From Lycocorax pyrrhopterus obiensis (Eukaryota; Chordata; Aves; Passeriformes; Paradisaeidae), in NCBI GenBank assembly GCA_014706295.1, contig JACSVZ010000008.1, forward strand, positions 19,757,659 to 19,821,658: 64,000 bases of DNA, in the 5' to 3' direction. The notes under the pieces are model-generated. The model did not search any database, was not told the origin of the DNA, and was given only the letters and a program-made list of their open reading frames with translations. Both the position numbers and the translations under genes were made by a program. Positions 24,101 through 37,000 of this stretch are shown here, piece after piece; position 1 is the first letter of the stretch, and the number at the start of each line of letters is the position of its first letter.

Positions 24101-26013
24101 AGTTTCTTTAGAGAACATAAACCTTATCAACATTTTATATTTTCAACACATTCAATTAATCCCAGTCAGAGCTACATTAATCCACTACTGGAATATTACT
24201 GTAATTTCTAGCCGTACTGATAACGCAGAATGAGGATTTTGGCCATGGAAACAAAAACACTTTGTACAACTTTCCTATTCCTAACACTTCAGGAAGAATT
24301 GAGTGAGGTACTTGCTTTCAGATGGCAAACACTTAACCAGGAGCACTAACAGCTCCAATCAAATTCAGAGTCAACAGAGAGATTCTGACTGGAGCCCTTC
24401 ACACTTCAGGGCTGCATGGAAGGTCTGCACTTAGAAGAGCAGTATCACTCTTAGTGTCTGTGTTTTGTGTTTGTGGTGGTGTGGACCCTCTCTGTGTCTG
24501 AGTTCGTATCACAGCTGTGTAGCTCTGGGATAGAAATGTTCATTGCTTAAACTTAATTGAAAATTTATTATTTAGTGTAACTACCGAGAGTTGGCTTTGG
24601 TTCCAGTGTCAGTGGACGAGACCTGTGTGGTTGCATCATGTGAATGGGGTTGTCTTCAACACCAGGCAGCACTTTGGCTGTTTGCAGGGGAGTTTGTGTT
24701 TTCTGTACCCAGAAAGTGAACCTATTGGTCCACATACCAGCTTTCTGGAAAACTCTAGCACCTTACCTCATGGCTCATTGCAAAATAATTCTAATATATC
24801 AGCTGGGAGGATTGTATATTTTCCTACACTTGCTATGAATGTTTTAAGCAACATACAAATATTTTTCCTAAACAAAATCTGTTCCATTTTTTTTTTTTAC
24901 TGTTCTTAGATTGAAAAAAACTTAAAATATTCTTAGAGGGCTGAAATGAAAATAGGACTGCCTGTCAGATGATGACTCCCAAGGTATTTCCATATTTAAT
25001 AGTTAGTAGATATGAAGATAGAATGAAAGCTGCTGTGATTCAATTTTTCGGCAATATTGCTTTTAAAGAAGTTTAAAAACTTGCTTAAAGGCCAGTTGAA
25101 AAGCTTGCTTGGGGAGGCAGGAGAGGAAGGGAAGGCCTCTAGTTCATGACATGGTTTTAGTTCATTAAACTGGAGAGTATTTACATTTTTGTTTGCTAAA
25201 TGCAGAAACAACGCATCTCTTTTAGCTGAGAGCCGAATCCAGGAAAGTGTGTTGAAATACAAAAAGCATAGAGCCAGGAAATGGCTTATTGTGCTGCAGC
25301 AGAGTTGTCCTGTGTGTTTATGGAAGATATTAGTGGGAGAATGTGCTCTAAAATATATTAAGAAAAAGAAGGTTCTCACATTTGAGAACCATTTCATGTA
25401 GTTCATATATGGCATGGGATTTTGTCAGGAGTTGTATTTCTCCTATAACCAAACAAGTCATCTCTGCTTTCTGCTGCAGGGGTCACAACAAAAGCTTACA
25501 GCTTTATTACCACCTCCTTACATGCCTACATTAGTTCTTTAAGTGTCATATCCTAAAATCCAAGTTTATACATGCTTCTGAACCAGGCAGATGGAATTGA
25601 AGCACTGTATGTGTGCTAACACAGTTTGGTGGTGGCTGTTAGTTTTACCGAAAGCAGAGGTTCTTCATTCTGCTGAAAGTTTGCTTCATGGCATATCCAA
25701 CACAGAGTCTGAAATGTGCTGCAGGGCTTCAGAGATCCCTGTAACATTTTGGTGATGCCTAGGGACCCTGTGCCTGAGCTAGACGAGTTCATCCTCTCAG
25801 TCCTGGGAATAAAGTCAGCACTTAATTATAAAAAATAAACAAACATAAAGTTGAACCAGTGGCACTTATCTCCAGCCTCTAAAACCATAGAAGAGCTTTC
25901 ACTGCTGACTTTCTTTTGAATTAATGATAATTGGATTTAAATGGGATAATACTTTGCTAATAGGATAGCAGGAGAGATCTGTGTCATGCACGAAGTTTAT
26001 AGGTGGAGTGAAT

Positions 26014-26051
26014 ACTGACATTCACAGTGGCAACTGACATTCACAGTGGCA
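26014..26051. repeat. Perfect 19-base tandem duplication
   Basis: The unit ACTGACATTCACAGTGGCA occurs twice head to tail without a mismatch (26014–26032, 26033–26051). This looks like a recent replication-slippage duplication. Confidence 0.95.
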
Positions 26052-28509
26052 ACAAGTAACCTCTTAAAATACTGGCATTAAAGAGAAATTGTCAGGGGGG
26101 TTAGTTTTTGAAAGGACAATCTGAGGTGGTGTTTTTGGAAAAACAAAGCCCAAGGCAATGGTGACGTGTCTCAGGGTCATCCGAAGTGGGTCAGGATGGG
26201 GATGGGGAGGTAGCACAGAGGGCACACAGGAAAACTGCCAAGTGCCAGGACCTTGCTCCTTTTCCTGAAGCAGAAGGATCAGCCTTCAGAAGTTTAGGAA
26301 ATCCTGCCACAAATGAAGATAAATGGTTATACTGAGCTTCCAGACAAAACCTTCTCAAATCTGCATATTGGAAGAAACTACACTGGGAAAAATGGACCGC
26401 AAAGATGTACCTGGTGTTTCCCTTCACCCTCCCAGATGCAAAGAAAGGTATGTACAGTGCACATTCAGGCTCCCATTTGTCACAGTACTACCTAAACAAG
26501 ACTTTTGAAGCTCAATGTGGACTAAAATTCTCTATTGCACAGTTGTAGCTGTCCACATCTGGGCTCTGTGGGACTTTCAGCATAAGCCGCATACTAAAAA
26601 ATGGTACTACTGTATTGGGGAAAGGAAGGCAAAGAGGGAACGAGAATACCAGCGCCTTTGCATCCCAGCTCCAGCAAGCAAATCTAACTGTTTTTGCAAA
26701 CAACCTTCATTGCTTTAAATTCATCTTAGGAGACCTGAGGCAGAGATCTGATTTTGGCAGCACATGCAAACTAAATGAGAAAAGACTCTGCTGTTGATTG
26801 TTCAGTCTCATCATGAAGTGTCCAAATCAGCCCATCAGATATTTATTAATTAGTTTCACTATAGAGTAAATATCTTTAGTAAAACATTAAAAGTGTTTTG
26901 GCAATCCCGTTTTAGGTCTAGTCTAGACTTATCATTAGAGTAAACTTGCACCGAAATTTTGCAGGGGTTTGGTTTATGGTTTTTGTGGGGTTTTTTTTCA
27001 ACTTGAAAAGTGCTCAAAGAGGACAGAATTGTTTGGAGAATTGGATCCAAGAGCTATTTCATCATGCTCTAGGCAGATCTTATCAGGAAGGATCATTTAT
27101 ATTGGCAGTCCTTCAAAGGTTGCCCTCTAACCGTGCTCAAATCAGGTGAGTCCGACAGAGAACTCCTACTTGGTTCTGGCCATGGCTTCAGAGTCTGCAG
27201 CCACACAACGTAGAAGATAAGTGTTAAATTTTAACAGACATTACAGTTTCTGTCTGATCTATTAAACTTGGGTAACCTCTGATAGGTAAATATGTATTTT
27301 TAGACATCTGCACGTTACTAAACACTAACTGAGGCTGATTAAAAAATTTCATCTCCCCTGGGGCTTAAATGCAATTTTTTAGTAAAAAATTTGAATGGTT
27401 TAATCTTTAATGGATTGTAAGATGCTGGAGCATTTAAAAAAAAGCAAATTTTGTAAGTTAGCAATTCTTTTTCTTTTTCATCTCCTCTCTGCTCCTCTCC
27501 TTGAAGGAAGGAAAAATTTTAAAAGAACACCAACACCAATTATTTTGTACAAGTTGTGAGGTACTCTTTTAACTCTGTGCTGGGCAGGTGACCCACTGTT
27601 CAGCAGCCCAGGAAACTGGTACAGACTCTGCCAGTCATCAGATTCAGATTAAAAAAGAAATGGCAGTGCTTATTTGCACTTCTTTTACAAAATTAACTCT
27701 GCGGGTGAATCACATAAACAAAGCACCAGTCCCAGCAAATAATGTTGGTATTTATTTTACTCACAGCGGGTATTTAGAAATTTGCTCATGTGAGAGAGCG
27801 AGTTGTGCCCTTTCTGCACTCTTGCACCAGGGCTGCTGCAGCCTCTCCAGTTACTCAAGCTTGGGGGCTGGGGAGTCGGGCGGTGTGGAGGAGGGGACCT
27901 GGGACTCAATGCAATCGTAACCGCAAGAAATGTTCTTTACATTTCTCTTTGTGTGTCTGTGGTATCTTTGTTTGGTTTTCTGTTAAAGAAAGTTGAGTTG
28001 AAAGGTAGAGGAAAAGGCTGGTGAGATGCCTTGGGCATTTTTGAGCCCTGATTCTTGCAGATTCAAAGGTCTGTTCCAGAGTGCTCCAAGGCATTGGCAA
28101 TGCAGAGCTCTGCTTCTGTGGGGGGTGGATCTGCCATGCAGTCCCATCTGGTGGGCAGGTCTATGGCCACGTTGATGGGGGTGAAAAGCTGGAATCACGT
28201 AGATTACAAGCGGCATCTTCCCCATCTCTAGAAAGGAATAATGTACCAGAGGGAGCAAGATCTTTTTTATTCTTTTCTCATGAGAGAGGCCTCAGCTCAA
28301 CTCTAAGATTCTGCTTATAGGAAAGAAAGGTCAAACATACTTGGTTGTTTTAGCTAACTTACTTCTTTTCTTTTTGAAAAGATTTAGCACATATTTAATA
28401 TGGCTCTGTAAAGCTGAGAATCCTCTTTCCCTGATATCTCCAATCTTCCTTCCTGGGCATCAATTTTCTGAAACGCATCACTTTGTCTAGCCTGTCACTG
28501 ACTGAACAT

Positions 28510-28930
28510 TAGCTATTCTGAAAATGCCCTCTTTGTGTCTGAAGGGATTTGGTCTGGCTGCCCGACAGAAGGCTGTGAAAAACAGCCCCCAGCTCTCTCT
28601 TGGTCTGTCTCACGCCAGCGTGGAGCCCGGGCTGTCACTACACAGCCATCCCATAGAAGATGCTGACAAGCTGTACCACCCTCACTTCTGAAAATCGACA
28701 CAGTCAAAGGGAGGGATAGGAAGGATTTTCTGCTTTTCATAGAAGCTGGACACGCAGCAAAACGGGTGCTGTAACCCGAACGTTTGCAGCGCACTATAGC
28801 TGGACAAAGAGGCTGCACAGACCCAGCCAGTGCGGTATCTGCAAGGTAAACACTCGAACCGAAGCAGGCTCCTAAGGCACTCCGTTCATGTGCCACAGAC
28901 CGCGTGCGCTGGCAACTGTCCCAGTGGCAC
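28510..28930. promoter_or_regulatory. CpG-enriched patch, possible regulatory element
   Basis: About 17 CpG dinucleotides occur in some 400 bases, in words such as CACGCCAGCGTGGAGCCCGG, CCCGAACGTTTGCAGCGCAC and GACCGCGTGCGCTGG. The flanking kilobases have very few. A 149-codon minus-strand frame (28513–28962) spans it but has no recognised domain. This could be a weak CpG island, an enhancer, a lncRNA promoter or a decayed GC-rich insertion. Nothing in the sequence decides. Confidence 0.3.
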
Positions 28931-29547
28931 AGTGAGCTAGAAATTGTGCCACTCAGGTGCACGTGCTGCCCTGTTCTGAGCTAGCTTGAAATACAAAAGA
29001 TCTTTGTGAACTCCAGTTCTGTGCCCATGACGCCTGATCATCCTCTGTACTCAGAAGGAAGTAGGCACATTTTCCACAAATTTACAAGCATTACCGAAGT
29101 TGGGCATCATGGTTACAGTTGTACTTTAGGAGATTCCTTTTTAAAAACTTTTTTAAACCTCCGCCTAAGAGATACACCAATACTTTCTCCCTGTGAAGAC
29201 CAATCCTGCAGGGCAACCCAGGGAGAAATATTACTTGTACAGGGCTCTCTTGTGCTGTATTTTCTTTTTCAAAGGTGTATTTATTTCTTTAAAAATATAT
29301 TTATGATGTTCAAAAAGCATATCCACTGGTCTTCTCACTGTAGGATTTTTCTACATGGTGACAATGCTATGCAAAAAAATGTATTTTGCATTTTTTCAAT
29401 TTTCTGAGGCCAAAAGAATGTAATGAAAATCATGAGCTGAAAGATGCACCAAGATACTTAAATTCACTGGAACACGGATCCCATTCAGGAATGTACTTTT
29501 ATGAAGTATAATAATATACTTTATATAGAATAGATCATTAACTAAAA

Positions 29548-29600
29548 GACCCTCTTTCAGTTTAAAGCCATTGCCCCTTGTCCCCTCACTATATTTAGAA
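29548..29600 (-). mobile_element. Short CR1 fragment (minus orientation)
   Basis: The phrase CTCTTTCAGTTTAAAGCCAT followed by TGCCCCTTGTCCC is typical of the complement of a CR1 internal 3' region. The fragment ends within about 50 bases. It may be a remnant of an older copy next to the longer one at about 29812. Confidence 0.6.
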
Positions 29601-29811
29601 TAAAATCGAATTTGATTTTAAAGTTGGTATTGATGGAATGTCCACAATAGCAAATTGCTCCAGCAAATCAGATGGTTAGATCTTTGCAGATTACTGAAAG
29701 CATTTATTATCAGCTCCTATTTCTTGAATCTTGTCCCATGGATAAGTTTCTGGTCCTTCTATTCTCATATTTCTGATCTTCATGTAGGTACTGAAGAACC
29801 ACAAGTGGTGG

Positions 29812-30125
29812 ATGTTGGCAGGGACCTCTGGAAGTTGTCAAGTCCAAGTCCTCTGCTCAGAGCAGCTGCAGCCAGGGCTGGTGTCCAGGCTCTGCCTGGT
29901 CCAGCTCTGAATATATTTGAGGGTGGATACTCCAAAATCTCTCTGGGTAACCTGTCCCAGTGTTTCACTGCCCCCCATTCTTATGTTTAAGGGGAATTTC
30001 CTGTATTTCAGGTTTTGCCCATTGCCTCTGGCCCTGTCACAGTCCTGTCATTGTAGAGAAGAGTCTGGCTCATTCTTCTTTACTTCTCATCACAACTGTC
30101 AGGTATTTATCAGCAATAATACAAT
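29812..30125 (-). mobile_element. CR1 LINE fragment (minus orientation)
   Basis: On the plus strand this reads as a reversed CR1 3' region: GGGACCTCTGGAAGTTGTCA, CTCTGCTCAGAGCAGCTGCA, TGGGTAACCTGTCCCAGTGT, TTGCCCATTGCCTCTGGCCC and AGAGAAGAGTCTGGCTCATT, in the expected order. The octamer tail at the left end is missing or decayed. It is older than the 8 kb copy, judging by divergence. Confidence 0.88.
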
Positions 30126-33100
30126 GCTCAGTTAATTATTCCCTGTGATCTCAAATTCTTTTTAGAATCCATTTCTTTCCCTTTCAATGACTACTGCCTG
30201 GCTTCTTCCATTTTGGACAAGTTCATCCCCATTTGCAAAAGTACATGAATAATTCATCTTGTCAGCTCATGCAGATTGAATTGTAGCAGTGGGCTGTCCT
30301 CTTTACAGTTTGCCAGTTTTCCATCCTCCTGGTAAATTGTCAGAAATGAATTAAAATTTTTTCTGTGTTTGAGATTTGCTGAAGTGGTTCAAGTGGAGGA
30401 CCACAACAAACTTGCTTAACTCTCGCTCTGAAATCCATGTTCCTAGCTGTGTAACAAGGGAGAAGAGTGGGAATGGGAAAAGGCAGAGGAAGAAGGGACA
30501 CTGTTTGGATGACTGAATTTGGTGAGGGACTTGGAAGTTCATAATAATTTTCAGTCATTTATTGTTCTTATTTGGTGATTTTATACTAGGAGCAGAGTTT
30601 ACTTGCAAGATCTGGCAATGAGATGGTTACAATTTATTAATACAGCTTTGTTATTCAAAAGAGAGATTAAGATAGAAATGAATTGACAGTCTACCCACAG
30701 TTGCACTTTACAATTCATAATGCAGTACACGAACAGGAACAGTCTATTCTGTAAACTTGCTCAGGTTCCACAGATCTATAGATCTATAATAGACAGGCCA
30801 GTGACTCAAGGAAATCCTGCTAAAAGATGCTGTAGTCGTGGCTCAGAAAAGCCCACTGAAGTCACAACCAATGAGTGTGAGTCACATCAGTGTGAGCACC
30901 ATGTCCCTCATCATGCACCAGGCTTTTATCTGGTTTCTTTCCTCTTAGTGGGAACTTGAAAAATGCCTCACCTCCCAGGAAGACTGGTAACTGCTAATAT
31001 GCAACCTTAGGTTGTTGAACTCAGCCTGAACCCAGGTTATTTTTATTTCTGCAGAGAGGACATGAATTATCTTTCTGATACCAGATCTGAGTAAGCAGAT
31101 GCACTCCGTGTGATCGCTCGTGTTCTATTGCAGGAGGCAGCAGCTCCAGCACTTCCTCCCAGCACTCTGCTCCTATATATATTCCTGCGTGGCATGGATA
31201 GGTTTGCATGGGCACATGAGAAAAGGATTAGGTGCCCTGGGGAAAAGTGTGTAGGAGGGAATTCTTCTCAGACAGCAGAGTCCACAGCTCACAGCTGAGA
31301 ACGACCCTCCATTGACTAGCCACCACTGCAGCACTATTTACAGTGGGTTTCTCTGTTGCCTCTGTTTCTCTCATAAGAAACAAAACTGCATATGTACCAT
31401 AGAAACTGTCGGGAGCTACATTAAACAAAAGCACACTTTAGAAAAAACACTAATTTTAGAATGATCATAAATATTTATACCAGACCGACCATAAACAGCA
31501 CCTTAGAGACCATGCTCTGTTTATAAAAATCCCTCCTAATTTAGAAAATGTTGAATTGATAGACTGAGACGGCCATAGCCAACAAATGCATATTTGAGAA
31601 AACTGCTCTACAGTCTCCTGTGACCAAAATTTCCTCATTCGTACAGTATTCAGTTTTTGTTTCTGATTAAAACTACTTACATGAGTTGCATGCCATATTT
31701 TTTTATAACACCCTATTAATTGCGAGTTTTCACATTAGAAAGTTTGCACAGGCCCAGGGGTTATAGCTGGCAGCAAACAGGCTGCTCCTTCAGCCTTGCT
31801 CCCGGTCGTGCAGAGGGTTTCTGCCCAAGGCCAGGAGGCCCTCGGTGGGCACAGGGCTCCAGGCTGCAAGCTCTGGGCACCAGGGACTATGCAGGGCTGG
31901 AGGGTGAGCACACTGCAGCTCCCATCCTCCTGAGCTGCTGCTGCTGCAGCACAAACCAGGTTATTCATTTACAGCAGTTAAGAAAGTACTGGGATTGTAC
32001 ATGGTTCAAAAGCACTGCTGTAACCAAAGCCGTTGATCTGCTGAAAACTGAACCCAGATAAGAAAGAGCCTGGTTTGCAGCTCTGTTTTAGTGTCCTGCT
32101 CTTGTCACTGTCTGGTCCCACAGGTCCAGCAGAAGGCAGGAAACATAAAGGAGATGGGGGATGGCAGGGCAACTGCGCCTCACAGCTGGATTGATTTAGA
32201 CTTGTTGAGAAATCATCATGCTAGAAATGATTTCTCTAAGTGTTTCTGAACTTTAATCTTGGTCTCAGGCCATGTAAATCTCATTATCTGCCCAGAATAG
32301 ATGATTATCTCTGGAAATATGTTCTGCCATTCACGGGTTATAATTGCTGTTGGAGGCTACTTTCAGATCTTCTTAGCACAAAAAGATATAATTAAATGTT
32401 AGTTCTGTACAGAGGCTGTGTATACAAGAAAACCATGCTCCTCATAATCTATCCATTTCATTTTCAGATTGCAATGGATTGTGCAGCAGGTTTGTCCACT
32501 TAAGAATCATCTTTTATTATCACAGAGTAAAGCCTGTGACTGTCTTTTTCTGATCAAAAGGAGGGGTTACCCGTCTGTGAGCAGGTTCAAAGCTCTCAGA
32601 TATGGGGAATAAGGGAGTTGCTGAGTTTCAGAATCTTCACCCAAGCCACTGCTGGCAACGGCACTGGATTCTCCAGTGATAATGAAGCCACATTCCCCAA
32701 TACAAAAGTATTATTAATCTAATACTTCCTATCCTGTGGCAGGAAACAGGAACTCAGTTGAGCCAAAACCTTGTTAATGAGAAGTTATTTGCCAAATTTA
32801 CATGTCCCATTAAGATGGCTCAGTATTTTATACACTTGCATTACTGTACTTTTCTCCCTGAGTTTGAGCCCAGTTTCCTGAAATAAAAGCAATTCCATAC
32901 AAAATGTGAAGGCATGATGTGAGGAGCAGTAGCTGGGGGCTCTGAGTACACAAATACCACTGCTGCATCTCGTTTTAGTGACGGATTGTGGGAAAGGGCA
33001 GCTCTTCTAGAAGGATTTATAAGTCTGTGTGATGGGGGCAAAGTGCAACTGAGCTACAGTGTGTTCTGCATTTTCTCTGGTATCCTCATACTCTGGTATC

Positions 33101-33789
33101 CAGATTATGTTCAACTGTCCTTGGCCATGCTCTGTGCCTTACTATTATAAAAGTGTAGCAACATTCTTAGCAAATTTACTTAGTTAACCCAAATAAAGCC
33201 AAACTCCCAAGAATCTGCTGGTTTTGGTCGTTTGCTGAATCTGTGTTTTTATCAGGATGTTTATTTTGGTGTTTTGCCCATCTGCTAGACCTCTCTTACT
33301 GCTTTTTAACTTTATTACTCATTGTTGCTGCTGTGCACATAAGTCAGTGATGGTATCATATGGTTTTGACTGCAACTTTTCTAAATATAACTCCTTTATA
33401 TGGAATAAGTTGAACTCACTGGGTGGAATAATGAATTCTTCAGAGAACTACCCAGAAAGATGTTTGTCAAGAAGTGACGAGGCTAGCACAGGGTTGTAAA
33501 AAAGCACTTCTTGAGTGCTACTGTCTCACCGGTCCTTTATTGATTTTCTGTAGAGAGAATGAATGTTTCTTATAGCATAGAATGTTGCCTCCGCATGAAC
33601 TCTCTCCCTTATTAAAAGATACACTGGTTTTGGAATTCTTTCTTTTTGGTTATCTGGCATCCAAAAGAGTGAAGGAAGAGTTTGGACTTGTGTGCACTGA
33701 GCTGAGGTACATGCAGGGGAATTTTTAAGAAGGGGAGGGGAGCATAAGGAGCAATCAGGGCTCACTGTCTACAATGGATTTCAAGAGTA
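30126..33789. other. Gene-free intergenic DNA
   Basis: No gene or clear repeat is seen here, apart from the perfect inverted repeat at 32207–32236 and a short GC-richer stretch at about 31740–31960. The open frames are short and overlap in both strands. Confidence 0.65.
32207..32236. repeat. Perfect 10-base inverted repeat with 10-base loop
   Basis: GAGAAATCAT (32207–32216) is followed by a 10-base spacer and its exact reverse complement ATGATTTCTC (32227–32236). It could form a small hairpin, too short for a microRNA precursor, or be a palindromic protein-binding site. Chance is possible in a window this long. Confidence 0.85.
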
Positions 33790-34035
33790 ATCATAGAATC
33801 ATTTATGTTGGAAACAACCATTAAGTTCATTGAGTCCAACCATAAACCTGACACTGTCTAGTCCAGCAGTAAACCATGCCTCCTAGCAACACATCTACAC
33901 ATGTTTTTAATGCTTCTGGGGACAGTGACAACCACCCCTCCCTGGAAGCTGATCCAGCTGATTCACCACTCTCATCGTAAAAATTTCTTCCTCTTATCTA
34001 GTCTAAATCTACCCTGTTTTAGTTTAAAACTGTCT
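33790..34035 (-). mobile_element. CR1 LINE, 3' end (minus orientation)
   Basis: The plus strand opens with the reversed octamer tail ATCATAGAATCAT. It continues with TTATGTTGGAAACAACCATT, AGTCCAACCATAAACCTGAC, CATGCCTCCTAGCAACACAT, TCCCTGGAAGCTGATCCAGC and AAAAATTTCTTCCTCTTATC, the usual order of a reversed CR1 3' end. It breaks off near TTTAGTTTAAAACTG. Only about 245 bases are present. Confidence 0.93.
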
Positions 34036-37000
34036 GTGGTTTGCAGGTTGAAATCAAGTCATTGTGTTGAGCATAAGACTACCTTCTGACAGTAGGAATG
34101 TGAGCTTGGGGCCAAGCTCTGGCATGGGCATGTGGAACACTTCTCACAGAAATCAAGTCCAGGACAAAGTGTTTTTAATGCAGCTCCAGCAAGGAAAACC
34201 TCCCACTGAACATGGCTGGTGGGCTGGGGATAGGAAAAGATGCCTAGCACTGACACTTCTGGCATTTCTCACCTCCTAAACTGCTCTTTTTTTTTTTTTT
34301 AAAGGTTCATTTAGTTCCAGTTTAGTATCTGAGAGATATGATATGACTACTAGATCCCAAAAGCACACAGAGTCCAGAGGGCAGACTATAAGGCCTCAAA
34401 CCCTTTATTTCTCAAAGATTTAAGGCAAGAAACACACCTGTCTTCTGACTCTGCAGTAAGTTAAAATTGTGGGTCCTTCTCATACTCTTCATATCTATGC
34501 TTTTAAACTCACAACCTGACCCTGCATATTCTGGGGACTTAGTAGTCTTTGTGCTATAGGGTGGCCTGGCAGAAGACACACAGCCCCTTTTCCTCCTCTG
34601 TTTGTGAAGACTTAGGTGGCTGTGGTGCCCAGGAGTCTGCCAGTCCCTAGGAAGCTACTGGGCGTACAATCTTTTCCTGAGACATTTCTTCTTCATTACC
34701 CAATTCTGCTGTATACTCACTGCTCAATTATTCAGAAAAAGGGTGAGGTGGGATAACCTGGATAAAGAATCGTGATATAAGAAATATGTAAATGAGGCTA
34801 TAAGAACTTACTGAGTGTGTTCACCTTTGCTGTCAGCTCTCTAAAAAGAAGAGTTTTAACCAAAAGTAGGCGAAGCTCTGCTTGAGGTGGGCATAAAACA
34901 CTTTCTGTTATGAACTCCATAATAGAGGCATCAGCTGGAGGCAGGGCCTCATTAACCCACAGCTTGAGTAAGGATATGTACGTTTCAGATGATGCCTCAT
35001 TTTTAAATTAAAAGGAAAATCCTGTTCATTGAAAATGAAGCTGAAACGTTGTTTAAATGTGATCTGTTGTGGGATCTCCTTGGAAATATGGTATTCATGT
35101 CCTTATAGTACTCTCTGATAAAGTGAATTTATGAATACATATTTTGCTACATCAGCATCACTGCAATTAGAACAGATGACTGTGTTTTATTTCCTATTAG
35201 GGAAAATATTTTGTGGCATCTTGACTACATTTAAACAAGGTATTTATCAGGAGCTTAGACACATGCTTCAGTGTTGACTGTTTCTAGCCATTGTTAAATG
35301 CTCAATAAATCTATACATGCTTGGAAAAAAGGTAACTTTTCACAGCTAAGAACTGTATAGAAACTCTGCAAAACCATATGAAGAAATTTGCTCTGGTTTT
35401 TTTCTGGAAAAGGCAAATTGTGTATGTGCATTTGAGAGAGGGATTCTGCCATTTTTCTCCTGTTGCAGGTAAGTAGAGGAATACATTCCCCCTGGACAGC
35501 TTCAGGAATTGCTTGTGTATCTTATCCAATGGCAATTTAAAAATACTTAAGTATTCATAGGGTAGGGCAAGCCAAGCTAATACTTTAAACAGTAGACTGT
35601 TCTCTTTTTTTATTCTTTTTTTTTATTATATGCAAGGCAGTTTTTTGTCTATAATGCATGGTGAAATACCCTGAAAAAATGTTGTTTCCAAGCATTTTCA
35701 CTTAGCTGCAAAGGGAACATTAGCTCATGGGTAGGAGGTGCTCCTAGAAAATATTTATTTATTTTCTTGGGTTTGAAAAGGAATCAAACTGGATGTCCTC
35801 TACTGGGGCTGAGGTAGTTAGGGACAATCTGACAATGAGGGTGTAAGACACCAGTGGCTGCAGAAGCTCCCTCAGTCTGTGCTCCACAAGGCAAATTTGC
35901 CATCTGAATTATCCACCATTCCGTGTGGTCTCAGTGAAGAGCCAACACTGAACAGGTGATGATGGCGTTGACTGGCTCCTTACAGCATTGGGTGCCTGCA
36001 GTGCTGTCAGAGTCCTGGAGGAAGGAAAAGTGCTCAGCAGAAACTCAGTAACTCTGTGCTTCCAGAAGGACCCATTCATGGTTAAGTCCCTGAGAGGCAA
36101 AGAGGGAGGAAATGATGGAGTTATCAGAGCCAAGCTACCAAAATCCCACTTCCATTTAATCTTAGTCTCTCTCTGCTATCTTTATCTCCCTCTTTCTGTT
36201 TCTTTTATTTGACAGAAATGGGAATCTTGAAAGGAGATGGGTAGGTTTTAATTCAGACTTTTAGGAAAAAGAGGGAAAACCAAAAGCATCGAAGCATTTG
36301 GCAGCAGTGAATTAAGAGACAATTTTGAAGTACAGTTTAGTAAAATGCAAAATAAGTTATTGAAAGAAGCAAGACTTGACACACTTTCATATTGGCTAAC
36401 CTGAATGGTTTCCATAACCATGTAGCTTTTACAGAATTATTCCTGAAATGCCTTGTTTCCCCTTAGGAAGAGCACAGGCAGTCTCAGTTCTGAATTTAGG
36501 GAAAAGTTGTTGCGTGTTTAAGATCCAGTAATAGGCTTAGCAGATTTCACATCTGCTCTCAAATGTGAACCAACCCTCCCCCTCCTCCCCTGTATGGCCA
36601 CAGCATTTTCATTCCACTCACATCTTTCCCTACTTGGCCTTCAGACAGTCTCTTCTGCTTACATTGAAACCCCGGCACTTCAGTTGTGATGTGTTCAAAA
36701 TAGTATCAGTCTTAAAGAGAATACTTGGAGAATATCTTTATACTAAATAAACAAATAATGAAATGTGGCTTTGTAAAATTAGAACAGCCACAAAATATAC
36801 TTTTATTAACATCTGCAAATTCTGTTCAGGGTATTACCCATATCTAGGAGATAAGGAAAGATTATCTCGCCTTGACCTTATAAAGCACTGCAAGGACAGC
36901 ATGTCATTGCTGTAAAATAGGAAAAATATGCTAAGCATTGCATTCCTTAAGCCACAAACTAGGAGTTTCTTGTTCTTGTGTTGACCCTTTACTGACTCAT

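Larger units (their letters stand above)
15929..29547. other. Gene-free intergenic DNA
   Basis: No gene is recognised. The stretch holds a second pair of local duplicates (19327–19390 and 21087–21145), a 19-base tandem duplication (26014–26051), an A run near 18895–18908, a chance-like 209-codon open frame (23288–23917, minus) and a CpG-enriched patch at about 28510–28930. A strong isolated donor-like site CAG|GTGAGT sits near 27146 without a matching exon. Confidence 0.65.

Noticed and set aside
28513..28962. 149-codon minus frame
   Set aside because: No domain. The frame is explained by higher local GC; only the CpG enrichment is kept as a finding.
31720..32061. 113-codon plus frame and overlapping minus frame in a GC-richer stretch
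   Set aside because: No recognised motif, no splice context and similar-length frames on both strands, so treated as chance.
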